The notes below the pieces were generated by a model that saw only the letters and a list, made by a program, of their open reading frames with translations, was not told the DNA's origin and did no database searches. DNA of 64,000 nucleotides. Source: Bacterioplanes sp. (lineage in GTDB: Bacteria; Pseudomonadota; Gammaproteobacteria; Pseudomonadales; Oceanobacteraceae). The position numbers and the translations under genes were made by a program. Shown here one piece after another: positions 19,528 to 28,277 of the stretch (positions within the stretch are counted from its first letter, which is position 1; each line of letters starts with the position of its first letter). Location of the stretch: contig JACUUC010000003.1 of NCBI GenBank assembly GCA_014859445.1, positions 1 through 64,000 on the forward strand, written 5' to 3'.

Positions 19528-20325
19528 ATGACAGGAATAGTAATCGCGATCATAGCCAGCGTTTTTTATCTCAGCGCGGCCTTTCGACAATGGCAAACGG
19601 TCACGGGGAAACAGCCACCAAACCGTGGTTTTGTGCTGCTAGCAACCATGCTGGGTACGCTGGCTCACTTAGCGTTTTTTGGCACCAACATGCTCAGCGG
19701 TCCTTATATTAATTTTGCATTCTTGCAAGTCGGCTCACTCATTGCGTGGGTTGTTGTGCTGTTGTTGTTGTTTGCCAGCTGGCGCAAACCCATCGACAAC
19801 TTGTTGATTGGCACACTACCCATGGCGTCGGCCGTCATATTATTGGCCGCCAGCTCCAATCAATACATACCATTAAAGAGTCTCAGCTACGGCTTAACTT
19901 GGCACATTTTAATGGCCATTTTGGCCTACAGTATTTTTATTATTGCCAGTGTTCAGGCGGTTTTGGTCGCACTGCAAAATCACTTTTTGAAACGTCACCA
20001 AACGCGTGGGCTGTTGCAAGCCTTACCCCCGCTACAAACCATGGACGCCTTACTGTTTCAAATGATTTGGCTTGGTATGGTTTTGCTTACCACCGCCTTT
20101 ATGGTGGGTTTTCCATTCGTATCCGACCTACTCGAACAAAAGTTGCTGCACAAAGTCGTGTTTGCTTGTATCGGCTGGTTGGTATTTGCAGGCTTATTAA
20201 TTGGCCGTTACCGCTCTGGTTGGCGAGGTGTCACGGCCAGTCGCTGGACTCTCACCGGCATGGCATTTTTAGTCTTGTCGTATTTTGGTTCGCGCATGGT
20301 GTTACAACTGATGGGCGCTGAATAA
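19528..20325 (+). CDS. ypjD: Cytochrome c assembly-type membrane protein YpjD
   Basis: This 265-aa protein has about eight membrane segments and the CcsA/CcmC-like core: the family region SLSYGLTWHILMAILAYSIFIIASVQAVLVALQ carries the conserved His used for haem handling. YpjD proteins are encoded beside ffh in most gammaproteobacteria, as here (divergent, 146 bp apart); their exact task is unproven. AGAGGATGATGT precedes the ATG. Confidence 0.88.
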   Translation: MTGIVIAIIASVFYLSAAFRQWQTVTGKQPPNRGFVLLATMLGTLAHLAFFGTNMLSGPYINFAFLQVGSLIAWVVVLLLLFASWRKPIDNLLIGTLPMASAVILLAASSNQYIPLKSLSYGLTWHILMAILAYSIFIIASVQAVLVALQNHFLKRHQTRGLLQALPPLQTMDALLFQMIWLGMVLLTTAFMVGFPFVSDLLEQKLLHKVVFACIGWLVFAGLLIGRYRSGWRGVTASRWTLTGMAFLVLSYFGSRMVLQLMGAE

Positions 20326-20344
20326 GCGCCCATACATTGACATC

Positions 20345-21013
20345 TTAACTTGGCCGGATGCGACTATAACCAAAGAACCAATAGCTGAGCAGACGACAGG
20401 TAAAATACACGACAAACCCGGCGAATACCGTATCACTTAAGAAGTGTCCTCCTTGCATGATGCGCACAACACTCATGACCACACCGGCACCGATGCCCCA
20501 CCACAACCATGCTCGACGACGAAAAATCCAAGCCAACGACATAAAGAAAAATGCCATTGCCGCATGACCACTAACAAAGGATGCACAGCTACGCGGACAG
20601 GCCTCATTGATAACAAAAGCCGGAGTAAATTGGCCACGCCCATCAAATTCAGCAACCGCCCGCGGACGTTCTCGATCAAAAGTCGGTTTAAACACATTGT
20701 GTACCAGTAAGCCCGGACCGATAAGCAAGACCAGCAATAAAAACAACCAAGGCCTACGCAATGTTGGTGACATCCCACCACGGAAAAACGATGTCAATAA
20801 GGTCAACAACATGAGTGGCAACAAAAAATGAGGCAGATAGCGAAACAGCCAATAAATCGATTCATTAATGGGGTGTTTGCCATACGTCCATGTTTGCAAT
20901 TGCGCATCATAGAAGAGTGCACTGAACCACAAATCGAGTTGCGGCCAGAGCACAAACAGCACCGCAAGCAGAAGACACAACAACCAATCAGCGTGTTTCG
21001 AGACAAAGGCCAT
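20345..21013 (-). CDS. PAP2-superfamily membrane phosphatase
   Basis: This 222-aa protein has about five membrane segments and the complete acid-phosphatase signature: KPTFDRERPR (109-118), SFVSGH with His150, and RIMQGGHFLSD with His190 and Asp194. The catalytic side faces the periplasm. Substrates in the family include undecaprenyl pyrophosphate, phosphatidylglycerol phosphate and lipid A phosphates; none can be chosen here. It converges on ypjD, 19 bp apart. Confidence 0.87.
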   Translation of the reverse strand: MAFVSKHADWLLCLLLAVLFVLWPQLDLWFSALFYDAQLQTWTYGKHPINESIYWLFRYLPHFLLPLMLLTLLTSFFRGGMSPTLRRPWLFLLLVLLIGPGLLVHNVFKPTFDRERPRAVAEFDGRGQFTPAFVINEACPRSCASFVSGHAAMAFFFMSLAWIFRRRAWLWWGIGAGVVMSVVRIMQGGHFLSDTVFAGFVVYFTCRLLSYWFFGYSRIRPS

Positions 21014-21168
21014 ACACAGGTTACTCCATACAAATGAACACGCAGTCTACCGAAATACCGTCCTAACACAATCAGCAAGCCAACATTGCTTCTGCTTTAG
21101 GCTACGGGTATGGTAAACGCCATCATTTTCTTAACTAGCATGGCAAACTCATTCGCAAGGAACCCACC

Positions 21169-22521
21169 GTGCTCTCTCCTTGGCAACCTAAATCCTTGTT
21201 CATATTCTTCACCAATTGGTTGTTATTTTGGCTATTACTACGCTATCTCCCCTTTGAGCCCAGTATCAATCAAGGCATCAGTTTATTGGTGCTGATCGCC
21301 ATTTTCTGGTTCACCGAAGTCATCCATGTCAGCATTACGGCCTTATTAGTTCCGCTATTAGCCGCCACGTTAGGCATATTTGATAGCATCACCGCACTGT
21401 CCAGTTTTGCCGACCCCATTATCTTTTTATTTTTAGGCGGTTTTGCTTTGGCCGCAGCCTTACGTGTGCAAGGGCTGGATCAGCGTATGGCACAATCCTT
21501 ATTGTCGCTCGCTGGCGGGCATTTAGGACGCGCACTCATCTTAATTTTTATCGTCTCTGCGGTGCTGTCGATGTGGATCAGCAACACCGCCACCACGGCG
21601 ATGATGCTGCCCTTAGTGTTAGGAATTTTACAAAAACTCCATCCCGAAAAACACCAAAACACCACCGTATTTGCACTACTCGGCATCGCCTACTGCGCCA
21701 GCATTGGCGGTATTGCTACCCTCGTTGGTAGTCCGCCCAATGCCATCGCCGCGTCTCATACCGGCTTAAGTTTCAGCGAATGGATGCGCATGGCCTTGCC
21801 ACTCACCTTACTGCTGTTGCCAATCGCCATCGGGCTGTTGTACTGGCGCTTAAAACCCAACCTCAACGACACTGTCATCATGGATGCCGGCGCCATTGAA
21901 TGGCGAGCAAGCCAAATCATCACTCTGATCATCTTTTTTGCAACCGTATTCGGCTGGGTATTCAGTAGCCCATTGGCGCAAGCATTAGGCGGAATTAGCC
22001 ATATCGATACCTGGGTTGCCATCATGGCACTGATTACCCTGACGGTCAGTGGCGTAACCGATTGGAAAAGCATCGAACGCAATACCGACTGGAGTGTTCT
22101 CATGCTATTTGGCGGCGGCCTATGTTTGAGCGCGGTGCTAAGCCAAACCGGAACCAGTGCCTTTTTGGCAGGCTACATCACTCAATGGTTAACGAACGCT
22201 TCGTTGTTTTGGACATTGCTTGGCATCACCACCTTTGTGGTGGTATTAACCGGATTTGCCAGCAATACCGCCAGTGCCGCCTTGCTGATCCCGCTGTTCA
22301 TGGCCATTGCCGAAAGCATGTCACTCAACCCCGTCATGATGGCCAGTATCATTGCCATTGCCGCCTCGTGTGCCTTCATGCTACCCGTTGCCACCCCGCC
22401 CAACGCCATTGTGTATGGCAGTGGCTATGTGCCACAAAAGGACATGCTGCGCACGGGGTTTTGGCTCAGTGTGGTCTGTATTTTGGTCATAAGCGCCTAC
22501 GCCCTACTCTTTTGGGCGTAG
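21169..22521 (+). CDS. DASS/SLC13-family anion symporter
   Basis: This 450-aa sodium-coupled carrier belongs to the divalent anion:Na+ symporter family (dicarboxylates or sulfate). Two inverted SNT motifs mark its two halves, ISNTATTAMMLPL and ASNTASAALLIPL, and each half has the Pro-Pro-Asn loop (LVGSPPNAIAAS and VATPPNAIVYGSG). The start is GTG at 21169 behind AAGGA at 7 nt. The gene stands alone. The substrate is unknown. Confidence 0.88.
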   Translation: MLSPWQPKSLFIFFTNWLLFWLLLRYLPFEPSINQGISLLVLIAIFWFTEVIHVSITALLVPLLAATLGIFDSITALSSFADPIIFLFLGGFALAAALRVQGLDQRMAQSLLSLAGGHLGRALILIFIVSAVLSMWISNTATTAMMLPLVLGILQKLHPEKHQNTTVFALLGIAYCASIGGIATLVGSPPNAIAASHTGLSFSEWMRMALPLTLLLLPIAIGLLYWRLKPNLNDTVIMDAGAIEWRASQIITLIIFFATVFGWVFSSPLAQALGGISHIDTWVAIMALITLTVSGVTDWKSIERNTDWSVLMLFGGGLCLSAVLSQTGTSAFLAGYITQWLTNASLFWTLLGITTFVVVLTGFASNTASAALLIPLFMAIAESMSLNPVMMASIIAIAASCAFMLPVATPPNAIVYGSGYVPQKDMLRTGFWLSVVCILVISAYALLFWA

Positions 22522-22608
22522 CATCGTGTTCCAACATAAGCAGCCGCCCAACCGCAAGCAACCTTAAAAAAACCGCGACAAGGATAAAGAAAATACGGTA
22601 CGCTATTA

Positions 22609-22625
22609 TTGTTATGTTATAACAA
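22609..22625. promoter_or_regulatory. Zur-box-like operator before the COG0523 gene
   Basis: TTGTTAT and ATAACAA form a perfect 7-bp inverted repeat with a 3-nt centre (GTT), 24 nt before the start. It matches the gammaproteobacterial Zur box, whose core is TGTTATANTATAACA. A similar but even more typical box lies at 24557-24569. Zinc-loaded Zur should repress here and release the gene under zinc limitation (inference). Confidence 0.75.
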
Positions 22626-22648
22626 ATAATTCGTAGTGAGACACCGTG

Positions 22649-23860
22649 ATGAACAACACCCCCGATCAACGCCTACCAGTGACCGTTTTATCCGGTTTTC
22701 TGGGCGCAGGTAAAACCACTCTGTTAAATCATCTGCTCACCAATCGCGAACAACGCCGTATTGCCGTGATCGTGAATGACATGAGCGAAGTCAACATCGA
22801 CGCCGCCTTTGTCCAAGACGAAGTGCAGCTCAATCGTGCCGATGAAAAACTCATCGAAATGAGCAACGGCTGTATTTGCTGCACGCTGCGCGAAGATTTG
22901 CTGATTGAAGTGCGCAAACTGGCTGAATCCGGTCGTTTTGACTACCTCGTCATCGAGTCCACCGGCATCGCCGAACCCTTACCCGTCGCCGAGACCTTTA
23001 CCTTCACCGACGAACAGGGCGTGAGCCTGTCCGACATCGCTCGTCTCGACACCATGGTCACCGTGGTCGATGCCGTGAACTTTTTAAACGACTTTGACGA
23101 AGCGCGCAGCCTGCAAGAGACCGAAGAGTCCCTCGGCGAAGACGACCACCGCAGCGTGGCGGACTTACTCATCGATCAAATCGAGTTTTGCGACAAACTG
23201 CTGATCAGCAAAACCGACCTCATTAATGAAGAACAGCTGCAACGCCTACAGGCGATTTTACGCAGCCTCAATGCCGATGCCGAAATCATCCCTATGGCCA
23301 AAGGCCAAATCGAATTGGCGCGCATCTTAAATACCCACAGCTTCGACTTTGAGCGTGCCGCACAAGCACCGGGTTGGCTGAAAGAGCTGCGTGGCGAACA
23401 CACGCCCGAAACCGAAGAATACGGCATCAACAGCTTTGTCTATCGTGCTCGCCGTCCGTTTCACCCACAAAAATTTTGGGATTTTCTGCACCAAGACTGG
23501 CGTGAAGGCAAATTGATACGCTCCAAAGGCTACTTTTGGCTGGCGACACGCCCCCACTTTGCCGCGCAATGGAGCCAAGCAGGCGGCATTGCACATTACG
23601 GCTTTGCAGGCATGTTTTGGAAAGTCATACCGGAAGAACGCTGGCCTCAAGATGAAGAGTCACTGGCGTACATTCGAGAAAAATGGCAAGAACCCTTTGG
23701 CGACATGCGTCAAGAACTGGTGTTCATCGGCCAAGGCTTAAACCAAGCTCACATTGAACAACAGCTCGATGACTGCCTACTGAATGACGACGAATTACTG
23801 GCCGGTAAAACCACTTGGCAAACCTTGCCCGATCCGTTTCCGGCATGGGAGGACGCATGA
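22649..23860 (+). CDS. COG0523 (CobW-type) GTPase, zinc metallochaperone
   Basis: This 403-aa G3E GTPase starts at ATG 22649 (a GTG directly before it is an alternative). It has Walker [16 protein letters not shown], the metal-binding CxCC motif in [13 protein letters not shown], Walker B-like [10 protein letters not shown], the guanine motif SKTDLI and a C-terminal CobW_C domain (about residues 265-395). Members behind Zur boxes, such as ZigA and ZagA, move zinc to client proteins during zinc starvation. The next gene overlaps its stop (ATGA), so the two are translationally coupled. The zinc role is inferred from the box and neighbours. Confidence 0.9.
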   Translation: MNNTPDQRLPVTVLSGFLGAGKTTLLNHLLTNREQRRIAVIVNDMSEVNIDAAFVQDEVQLNRADEKLIEMSNGCICCTLREDLLIEVRKLAESGRFDYLVIESTGIAEPLPVAETFTFTDEQGVSLSDIARLDTMVTVVDAVNFLNDFDEARSLQETEESLGEDDHRSVADLLIDQIEFCDKLLISKTDLINEEQLQRLQAILRSLNADAEIIPMAKGQIELARILNTHSFDFERAAQAPGWLKELRGEHTPETEEYGINSFVYRARRPFHPQKFWDFLHQDWREGKLIRSKGYFWLATRPHFAAQWSQAGGIAHYGFAGMFWKVIPEERWPQDEESLAYIREKWQEPFGDMRQELVFIGQGLNQAHIEQQLDDCLLNDDELLAGKTTWQTLPDPFPAWEDA

Positions 23861-24480
23861 GTATCGCTCACGTTCACATGGGAGACGACTGGCAAGCCTT
23901 AGCCAGTATTTACCAACCCAACATCAATGGCAGCGTGGCACAAAACATGATGCCACTACTCGGTGACAGTGCTGCACTGAATGAAGCCATACAGCGCCTG
24001 CAAACCACTATCCATTCGCCGGATATTCGCTTGCACTGTGCTCTCGATGATCTGCCTCAAGCACTCATTGATGCGTTACCAACCGGCAATGGCATGGCCG
24101 AATTGGCACGCGCCATACACACCATCAGCGATGCCTTTTGCATCCTGTTTGAGTGCGATTCGGTGGCATTGCGGTTATCGCGTTTGAACAAAGCCATGTG
24201 TCCCAAATTTCACGTCGACCACATCCCGGTGCGCTTAATTTGGACGCTGGCCGGCCCCGGTACCGAGTGGCTGAGTGAAGACAACGCTGATCGCAGCCAA
24301 CTGGGCACACCGGGCGATGCGTGCCTTTGCCCCGGCGCCATACAGCAATTACAAGCCGGTGACATTGCCCTGATGAAAGGCGAAGGTTGGGAAGGCAACG
24401 AAGGCTTTGGTTTTATCCATCGTTCACCTGCAGTGAGCAGCCCCGAACCGCGCTTAGTACTCACCCTCGACCTTGCCTGA
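23857..24480 (+). CDS. DUF1826 protein, possible Fe(II)/2-oxoglutarate-type oxygenase
   Basis: This 207-aa protein starts at ATG 23857, overlapping the COG0523 stop by four bases. DUF1826 genes are known to sit beside Zur-controlled COG0523 genes; no function is established to my knowledge. The sequence shows [20 protein letters not shown] with His119 and Asp121, then [12 protein letters not shown] and FIHRSP with His188, and Arg199 eleven residues later. The order HxD...H...R is what Fe(II)/2-oxoglutarate oxygenases use to bind iron and co-substrate. Six cysteines are also present (61, 95, 100, 115, 156, 158). Oxygenase function is my inference; a plain metal-binding cupin-like protein is the alternative. 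Confidence 0.7.
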   Translation: MSIAHVHMGDDWQALASIYQPNINGSVAQNMMPLLGDSAALNEAIQRLQTTIHSPDIRLHCALDDLPQALIDALPTGNGMAELARAIHTISDAFCILFECDSVALRLSRLNKAMCPKFHVDHIPVRLIWTLAGPGTEWLSEDNADRSQLGTPGDACLCPGAIQQLQAGDIALMKGEGWEGNEGFGFIHRSPAVSSPEPRLVLTLDLA

Positions 24481-24556
24481 TTGGCACCGCGCAACACCGA
24501 GAACCCTTACTTTTTACAGGGCTGAAAAGTGAAAAATAGGGGTTCTCATTCAAAAA

Positions 24557-24569
24557 GTTATAATATAAC
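24557..24569. promoter_or_regulatory. Zur-box-like operator before the His-rich lipoprotein gene
   Basis: GTTATAATATAAC is a perfect 13-bp palindrome, identical in form to the core of the gammaproteobacterial Zur box, and lies 55 nt before the ATG of the next gene. It may control the lipoprotein and the TonB receptor behind it. Confidence 0.8.
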
Positions 24570-24624
24570 ATAGCATTCAACTCGGATATGGCATCCACCC
24601 GTTCAACGACATCAGGTATTCATC

Positions 24625-26052
24625 ATGAACACATCTCGTACTCACTTTCCGGCTAAATCGCTGCTGGTCTTGGCGATTAGTGGCGCCTTGGTCGCGTGTG
24701 GCGGCAGTAGCAGCAGTAAAAAAGACGAACACGATCATCAACACGATCATGATGACCATGCAGGCCGTTTACTGTTCTCTGTCAACAATAACGACACCTT
24801 GTTTGTGTACGACGAAGCCGAAAATGAGTTTGACGATATTGGTCGTGTCACTGACAAGGCAGCAACCTTGGTATTAGCGGATAACGGCCTGAGCGCGGCG
24901 GTATTAGCGGGAACTTCACTGAATATTGTTTTCTCTGGTTTGCATGACGATGAACACGATCATGACGAAGAACACGGTCATGACGACGAACACGATCATG
25001 ATGAAGAACACGATCATGATGAAGAACACGGTCATGATGAAGAACACGATCATGATGAAGAACACGATCATGATGAAGAACACGATCATGACAACGAACA
25101 CGATCACGCCGAACTGCTAGCCATCACACTAGATTCAGTAACCAAAGTCATTGCCACACGCGGTCATTTTTCAGCACTCAGCAACGGTGCCACGCAACTG
25201 CTCAATAGCGACGACATCGAAAATCCAATGTTGGCTTTTGAAACAGCCATCACGACACCCGCTAGCCAAACGTACCCTGGCATCGTATTGGATGCAGAAC
25301 ACCGTGTGTTCTTCGCGGATAATAATGCGTATGTGTATGACGGCATGGATGAAGAAGCCACGCTCGCTTGTGCAAACCCAACTCACCATGCCGAAGCCGG
25401 TGAGCTGACCGTTATAAACTGTGGCGGTACCGCCAAATACGTTGTGCTCGAAGCCCACGGTAATCATCACCACATTTACACGGGCGATGTAGCAGATCTT
25501 TCTGCCACCAACCTAACCAACCTGACCAGCAATGGTCATGACATCGTGGCATGGACCAGCAGCAACGCATGGATCATTGCGATGGATGAGCATGATGACA
25601 GCCACACACATGACATGGTAAGCATACAAGCGGCGAATGACTCGTTAACGGTTGAAGCCAGTGCATTAACATTGCCTGCACTAAATGATGCAAGTATTTG
25701 TCAGGCGGCCTTTGCCACTGAGGATAAAGACACCTTGGGCGTACTGACCAGCAATGGCCGTTTGCACCTAATCAACGTGGAAGACGATAAGAAAAATCGT
25801 ACCCTGGAGCTAGACAACACCAACACCGACTGCAACTCATGGCATTTGGCCGCAGGTGCGGAAGCGTTTTTGGTTGCTAACACCGTTGAATCAAAACTGT
25901 ATTTGATCGACGCTCACGATGGTCCGTATCACATTCACAGCCGCATCAACGATAGCCGCATCAGCGAATTAGCTCACATGGTGTACATGCATGTGTCTCA
26001 TGACGACCACGATGACCATGACCATGACGATCACAGCGGCCACGACCACTAA
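24625..26052 (+). CDS. Histidine-rich lipoprotein, likely periplasmic zinc-binding propeller protein
   Basis: This 475-aa protein has a lipoprotein signal ending in LVAC (Cys25). Three His/Asp-rich stretches follow: KKDEHDHQHDHDDH near the N-terminus, a long run at about residues 107-161 made of EHDHDE units, and the C-terminal tail (HDDHDDHDHDDHSGHDH). Between them, repeated blade-like segments (LLFSVNNNDTLFVYD, HRVFFADNNAYVYDG, GVLTSNGRLHLINV, SKLYLIDAHDGP) suggest a seven-bladed beta-propeller. This recalls the periplasmic zinc chaperone AztD, but that likeness is from memory and unaligned. With the Zur box before it and a ZnuD-like receptor after it, it probably captures or buffers zinc. 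Confidence 0.7.
   Translation: MNTSRTHFPAKSLLVLAISGALVACGGSSSSKKDEHDHQHDHDDHAGRLLFSVNNNDTLFVYDEAENEFDDIGRVTDKAATLVLADNGLSAAVLAGTSLNIVFSGLHDDEHDHDEEHGHDDEHDHDEEHDHDEEHGHDEEHDHDEEHDHDEEHDHDNEHDHAELLAITLDSVTKVIATRGHFSALSNGATQLLNSDDIENPMLAFETAITTPASQTYPGIVLDAEHRVFFADNNAYVYDGMDEEATLACANPTHHAEAGELTVINCGGTAKYVVLEAHGNHHHIYTGDVADLSATNLTNLTSNGHDIVAWTSSNAWIIAMDEHDDSHTHDMVSIQAANDSLTVEASALTLPALNDASICQAAFATEDKDTLGVLTSNGRLHLINVEDDKKNRTLELDNTNTDCNSWHLAAGAEAFLVANTVESKLYLIDAHDGPYHIHSRINDSRISELAHMVYMHVSHDDHDDHDHDDHSGHDH
24952..25107 (+). repeat. 18-bp in-frame tandem repeat encoding EHDHDE
   Basis: Eight full 18-bp units of the type GAACACGATCATGATGAA plus a 12-bp partial unit. Units differ at a few sites, mainly GAT/GGT (Asp/Gly) and the last codons. 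Since the unit is a multiple of three, copy-number changes by slippage would lengthen or shorten the metal-binding stretch without breaking the frame. Confidence 0.95.
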
Positions 26053-26090
26053 GATCGGCTACTGCTTTAAGTGGTAATCCAGTAAACTCC

Positions 26091-26110
26091 GGGCCAGTAT
26101 TCACTGGCCC
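26091..26110 (+). terminator. Hairpin between lipoprotein and ZnuD-like genes
   Basis: GGGCCAGT and ACTGGCCC form a perfect 8-bp stem with a 4-nt loop, 38 nt after the lipoprotein stop. A run of T begins only about 15 nt later, at the receptor's start region. It may be a leaky terminator that lowers receptor expression, or an RNA-stability element. Confidence 0.45.
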
Positions 26111-26130
26111 TTCGCCGTTGTAGGTTTTTT

Positions 26131-28245
26131 ATGTTTTCGCTTGCCTTTATTCGCCCGTCAAAACAGCCATTGTTGTTCGGCCTGTGCGCGCTGCCTATGC
26201 TGTCCGTTGCGCATACCGTCGATTTGGATACCGTCGTGGTCAGTAGTGCGGGGCAGAACTCCGTGTACGACGTTGCGCAACCGGTCAATGTACTGGGCAA
26301 AGACGCCATTGATGCCAACCCCGGCACGACGTTGGGTACGTTGCTGAACAACACACCGGGGATTGCCAACGCCGCTTTCGGTGCGGGCGTGGGTCGTCCG
26401 GTAATTCGTGGCATGAGCGGCAGCCGTGTGAAAATACTGGTCAACGGTAGTGACAGTGCCGATGTGTCGGCCATGAGTTCCGATCACGCGCCCATGGTCG
26501 AAACATCGAGCGCTGAACAAGTGGAAGTCATTTATGGTCCAGCAACGCTGATGTACGGCGGTAGCGCCATTGGCGGTGTCGTGAACGTGATTGATCGTCG
26601 CATTCATGAATTGCCCGACGACGGCATACGTGGCGAAGTGGTGTACAAAGGCAGCAGCAATGACAAAGGCTACAATACCAATGCCTTGCTGGATATGGGA
26701 CATGGCAACTGGACATTGCACCTTGATGGGTTCAAACGCGATACCGCCGATTATGCCAGTGGCGAACGTGGGCGCGTGCCTGCCAATGCCAATCGTGGCC
26801 GCATTGCCAACAGCGACAGCAGCGCGCAAGGCGGCGCCATTGCCCTCAGTTGGGCCGATGGCGTGAATGGTTTTATTGGCGGCAGCATCAGCACCCTCGA
26901 TTACGACTACGGTGTGCCCAATCTGAACAACGACGGTTATCGGGTGATTCCCAAGCAAGTGCGTTACGACCTAAAAGGCGCTTGGCGTCCCGACCCTAGC
27001 AGGGCTTGGGGCTGGTTAGAAGAATGGCGCACCGAGCTATCCTTTAATGATTATGAACACGCCGAAACCGAACCGGGCATGGACGTGGGCTTTTTCGACC
27101 AAGAAAGCTGGGAGTTGAGAAGCGTATTGCGTCACGCACCCATCGGTCGCTGGCAAGGCACCGTTGGGATTCAAGCGAAGTACAACACCCTTGGGCTGTG
27201 CCACAGCCATGACGGCTGCGACGGCGTGCCAAACTACAGCAATACCAATTGGGATGGCTCTAAAGGCACCAATCTTGACTTAATAAATGGCTATTTATTT
27301 TCTCACGACACACCCATGCCCCTCACCGAGACACAACAACTCGGGCTTTTTGTGGTGCAACAACGTGACTGGCAACAAGGCACATTAGAGTTAGGCGCAC
27401 GCTTTGATCAAGTAACCATTCAATCCGATCCAACTCCCATTCGCGTTGCGTATCGCCAGCAACGGGATTATTACGACGACGTGACCTTTACGCCCATGAC
27501 CTTATCGGCAGCGGGCACATGGATTTTGTCCGAGCAACAACGCCTTGGATTAAGTCTTGCTCGCGTGCAACGCGCTCCCGAAGCCACCGAGCTGTTCTGG
27601 AATGGCGATCACCATGCCACGTTTTCCTTCCAACTCGACAACCCCGACCTCGATCTCGAAACCGCCTACACTTTGGATGTGAACTGGCTCTATCAAGGGC
27701 AACACGATCAACTGCGCGTCGCACTGTTTTATTACCGCTTTCAAGATTACATTTACAACGACATGAAAGGTTTTACAGACCCTTTTGGTCATGGATCAGA
27801 TGTCTACCGCCACGAACAAGCCGATGCGCGCTTTCGGGGCGCGGAATTCAGCTGGCAACACGACTTTAGCGACCGTTGGCACCTAGACCTCACAGCCGAT
27901 GTGGTGCAAGCGGAAAAAACCAATGGCGATTCACTACCGCGCACACCACCCGCCAGCGTATTACTGGCCATGAACTACGAATGGAACCGTTGGGATGCAC
28001 GCATCGAAAGTAAATGGGTCGATGCACAAAATGCCACAGCCGAAAACGAACAAGCCAGCCAAGGCCATACGTTACTGAATGCACGCATTGCTTATCAACA
28101 GCGGTTTGCTCACAGTGATTTGATGCTGGCATTGGCCATCGACAACATCACCGATGAATACGCCATTAACCATGTGTCGTACCTAAAATACGCTGCACCC
28201 ATGCCCGGTCGTAATGTACTATTGAGCACACGCTGGCGTTTTTAA
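26131..28245 (+). CDS. znuD: TonB-dependent outer-membrane receptor, ZnuD-like
   Basis: This 704-aa TonB-dependent receptor has a signal peptide (to about AHT, residue 28), a TonB-box-like LDTVVVSSAG, a plug domain with RPVIRGMSGSRVKILVNG and VEVIYGPATLMYGGSAIGGVVNVID, and a 22-strand barrel ending in terminal Phe (LLSTRWRF). The plug, with SDHAPMVETSSAEQVEV, resembles ZnuD of Neisseria and relatives, which imports zinc; a loop rich in His, Cys and Asp (LCHSHDGCDGVPNYSN, about 357-372) could capture metal. It shares the Zur-box region with the His-rich lipoprotein. Zinc specificity is inferred; copper, nickel or haem are alternatives. Confidence 0.82.
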   Translation: MFSLAFIRPSKQPLLFGLCALPMLSVAHTVDLDTVVVSSAGQNSVYDVAQPVNVLGKDAIDANPGTTLGTLLNNTPGIANAAFGAGVGRPVIRGMSGSRVKILVNGSDSADVSAMSSDHAPMVETSSAEQVEVIYGPATLMYGGSAIGGVVNVIDRRIHELPDDGIRGEVVYKGSSNDKGYNTNALLDMGHGNWTLHLDGFKRDTADYASGERGRVPANANRGRIANSDSSAQGGAIALSWADGVNGFIGGSISTLDYDYGVPNLNNDGYRVIPKQVRYDLKGAWRPDPSRAWGWLEEWRTELSFNDYEHAETEPGMDVGFFDQESWELRSVLRHAPIGRWQGTVGIQAKYNTLGLCHSHDGCDGVPNYSNTNWDGSKGTNLDLINGYLFSHDTPMPLTETQQLGLFVVQQRDWQQGTLELGARFDQVTIQSDPTPIRVAYRQQRDYYDDVTFTPMTLSAAGTWILSEQQRLGLSLARVQRAPEATELFWNGDHHATFSFQLDNPDLDLETAYTLDVNWLYQGQHDQLRVALFYYRFQDYIYNDMKGFTDPFGHGSDVYRHEQADARFRGAEFSWQHDFSDRWHLDLTADVVQAEKTNGDSLPRTPPASVLLAMNYEWNRWDARIESKWVDAQNATAENEQASQGHTLLNARIAYQQRFAHSDLMLALAIDNITDEYAINHVSYLKYAAPMPGRNVLLSTRWRF

Positions 28246-28277
28246 CGCCGTGACGGTTGCCTAACTAGAGACACACG

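Noticed and set aside
22062-22622. 186-aa plus-strand frame overlapping the DASS transporter
   Set aside because: Out-of-frame shadow with His/Arg/Cys-rich random composition.
24952-25107. Short regular repeats considered as a CRISPR array
   Set aside because: Units are contiguous with no spacers and lie in frame in a lipoprotein gene.
26158-26958. 266-aa minus-strand frame
   Set aside because: Antisense shadow of the well-supported ZnuD-like gene.
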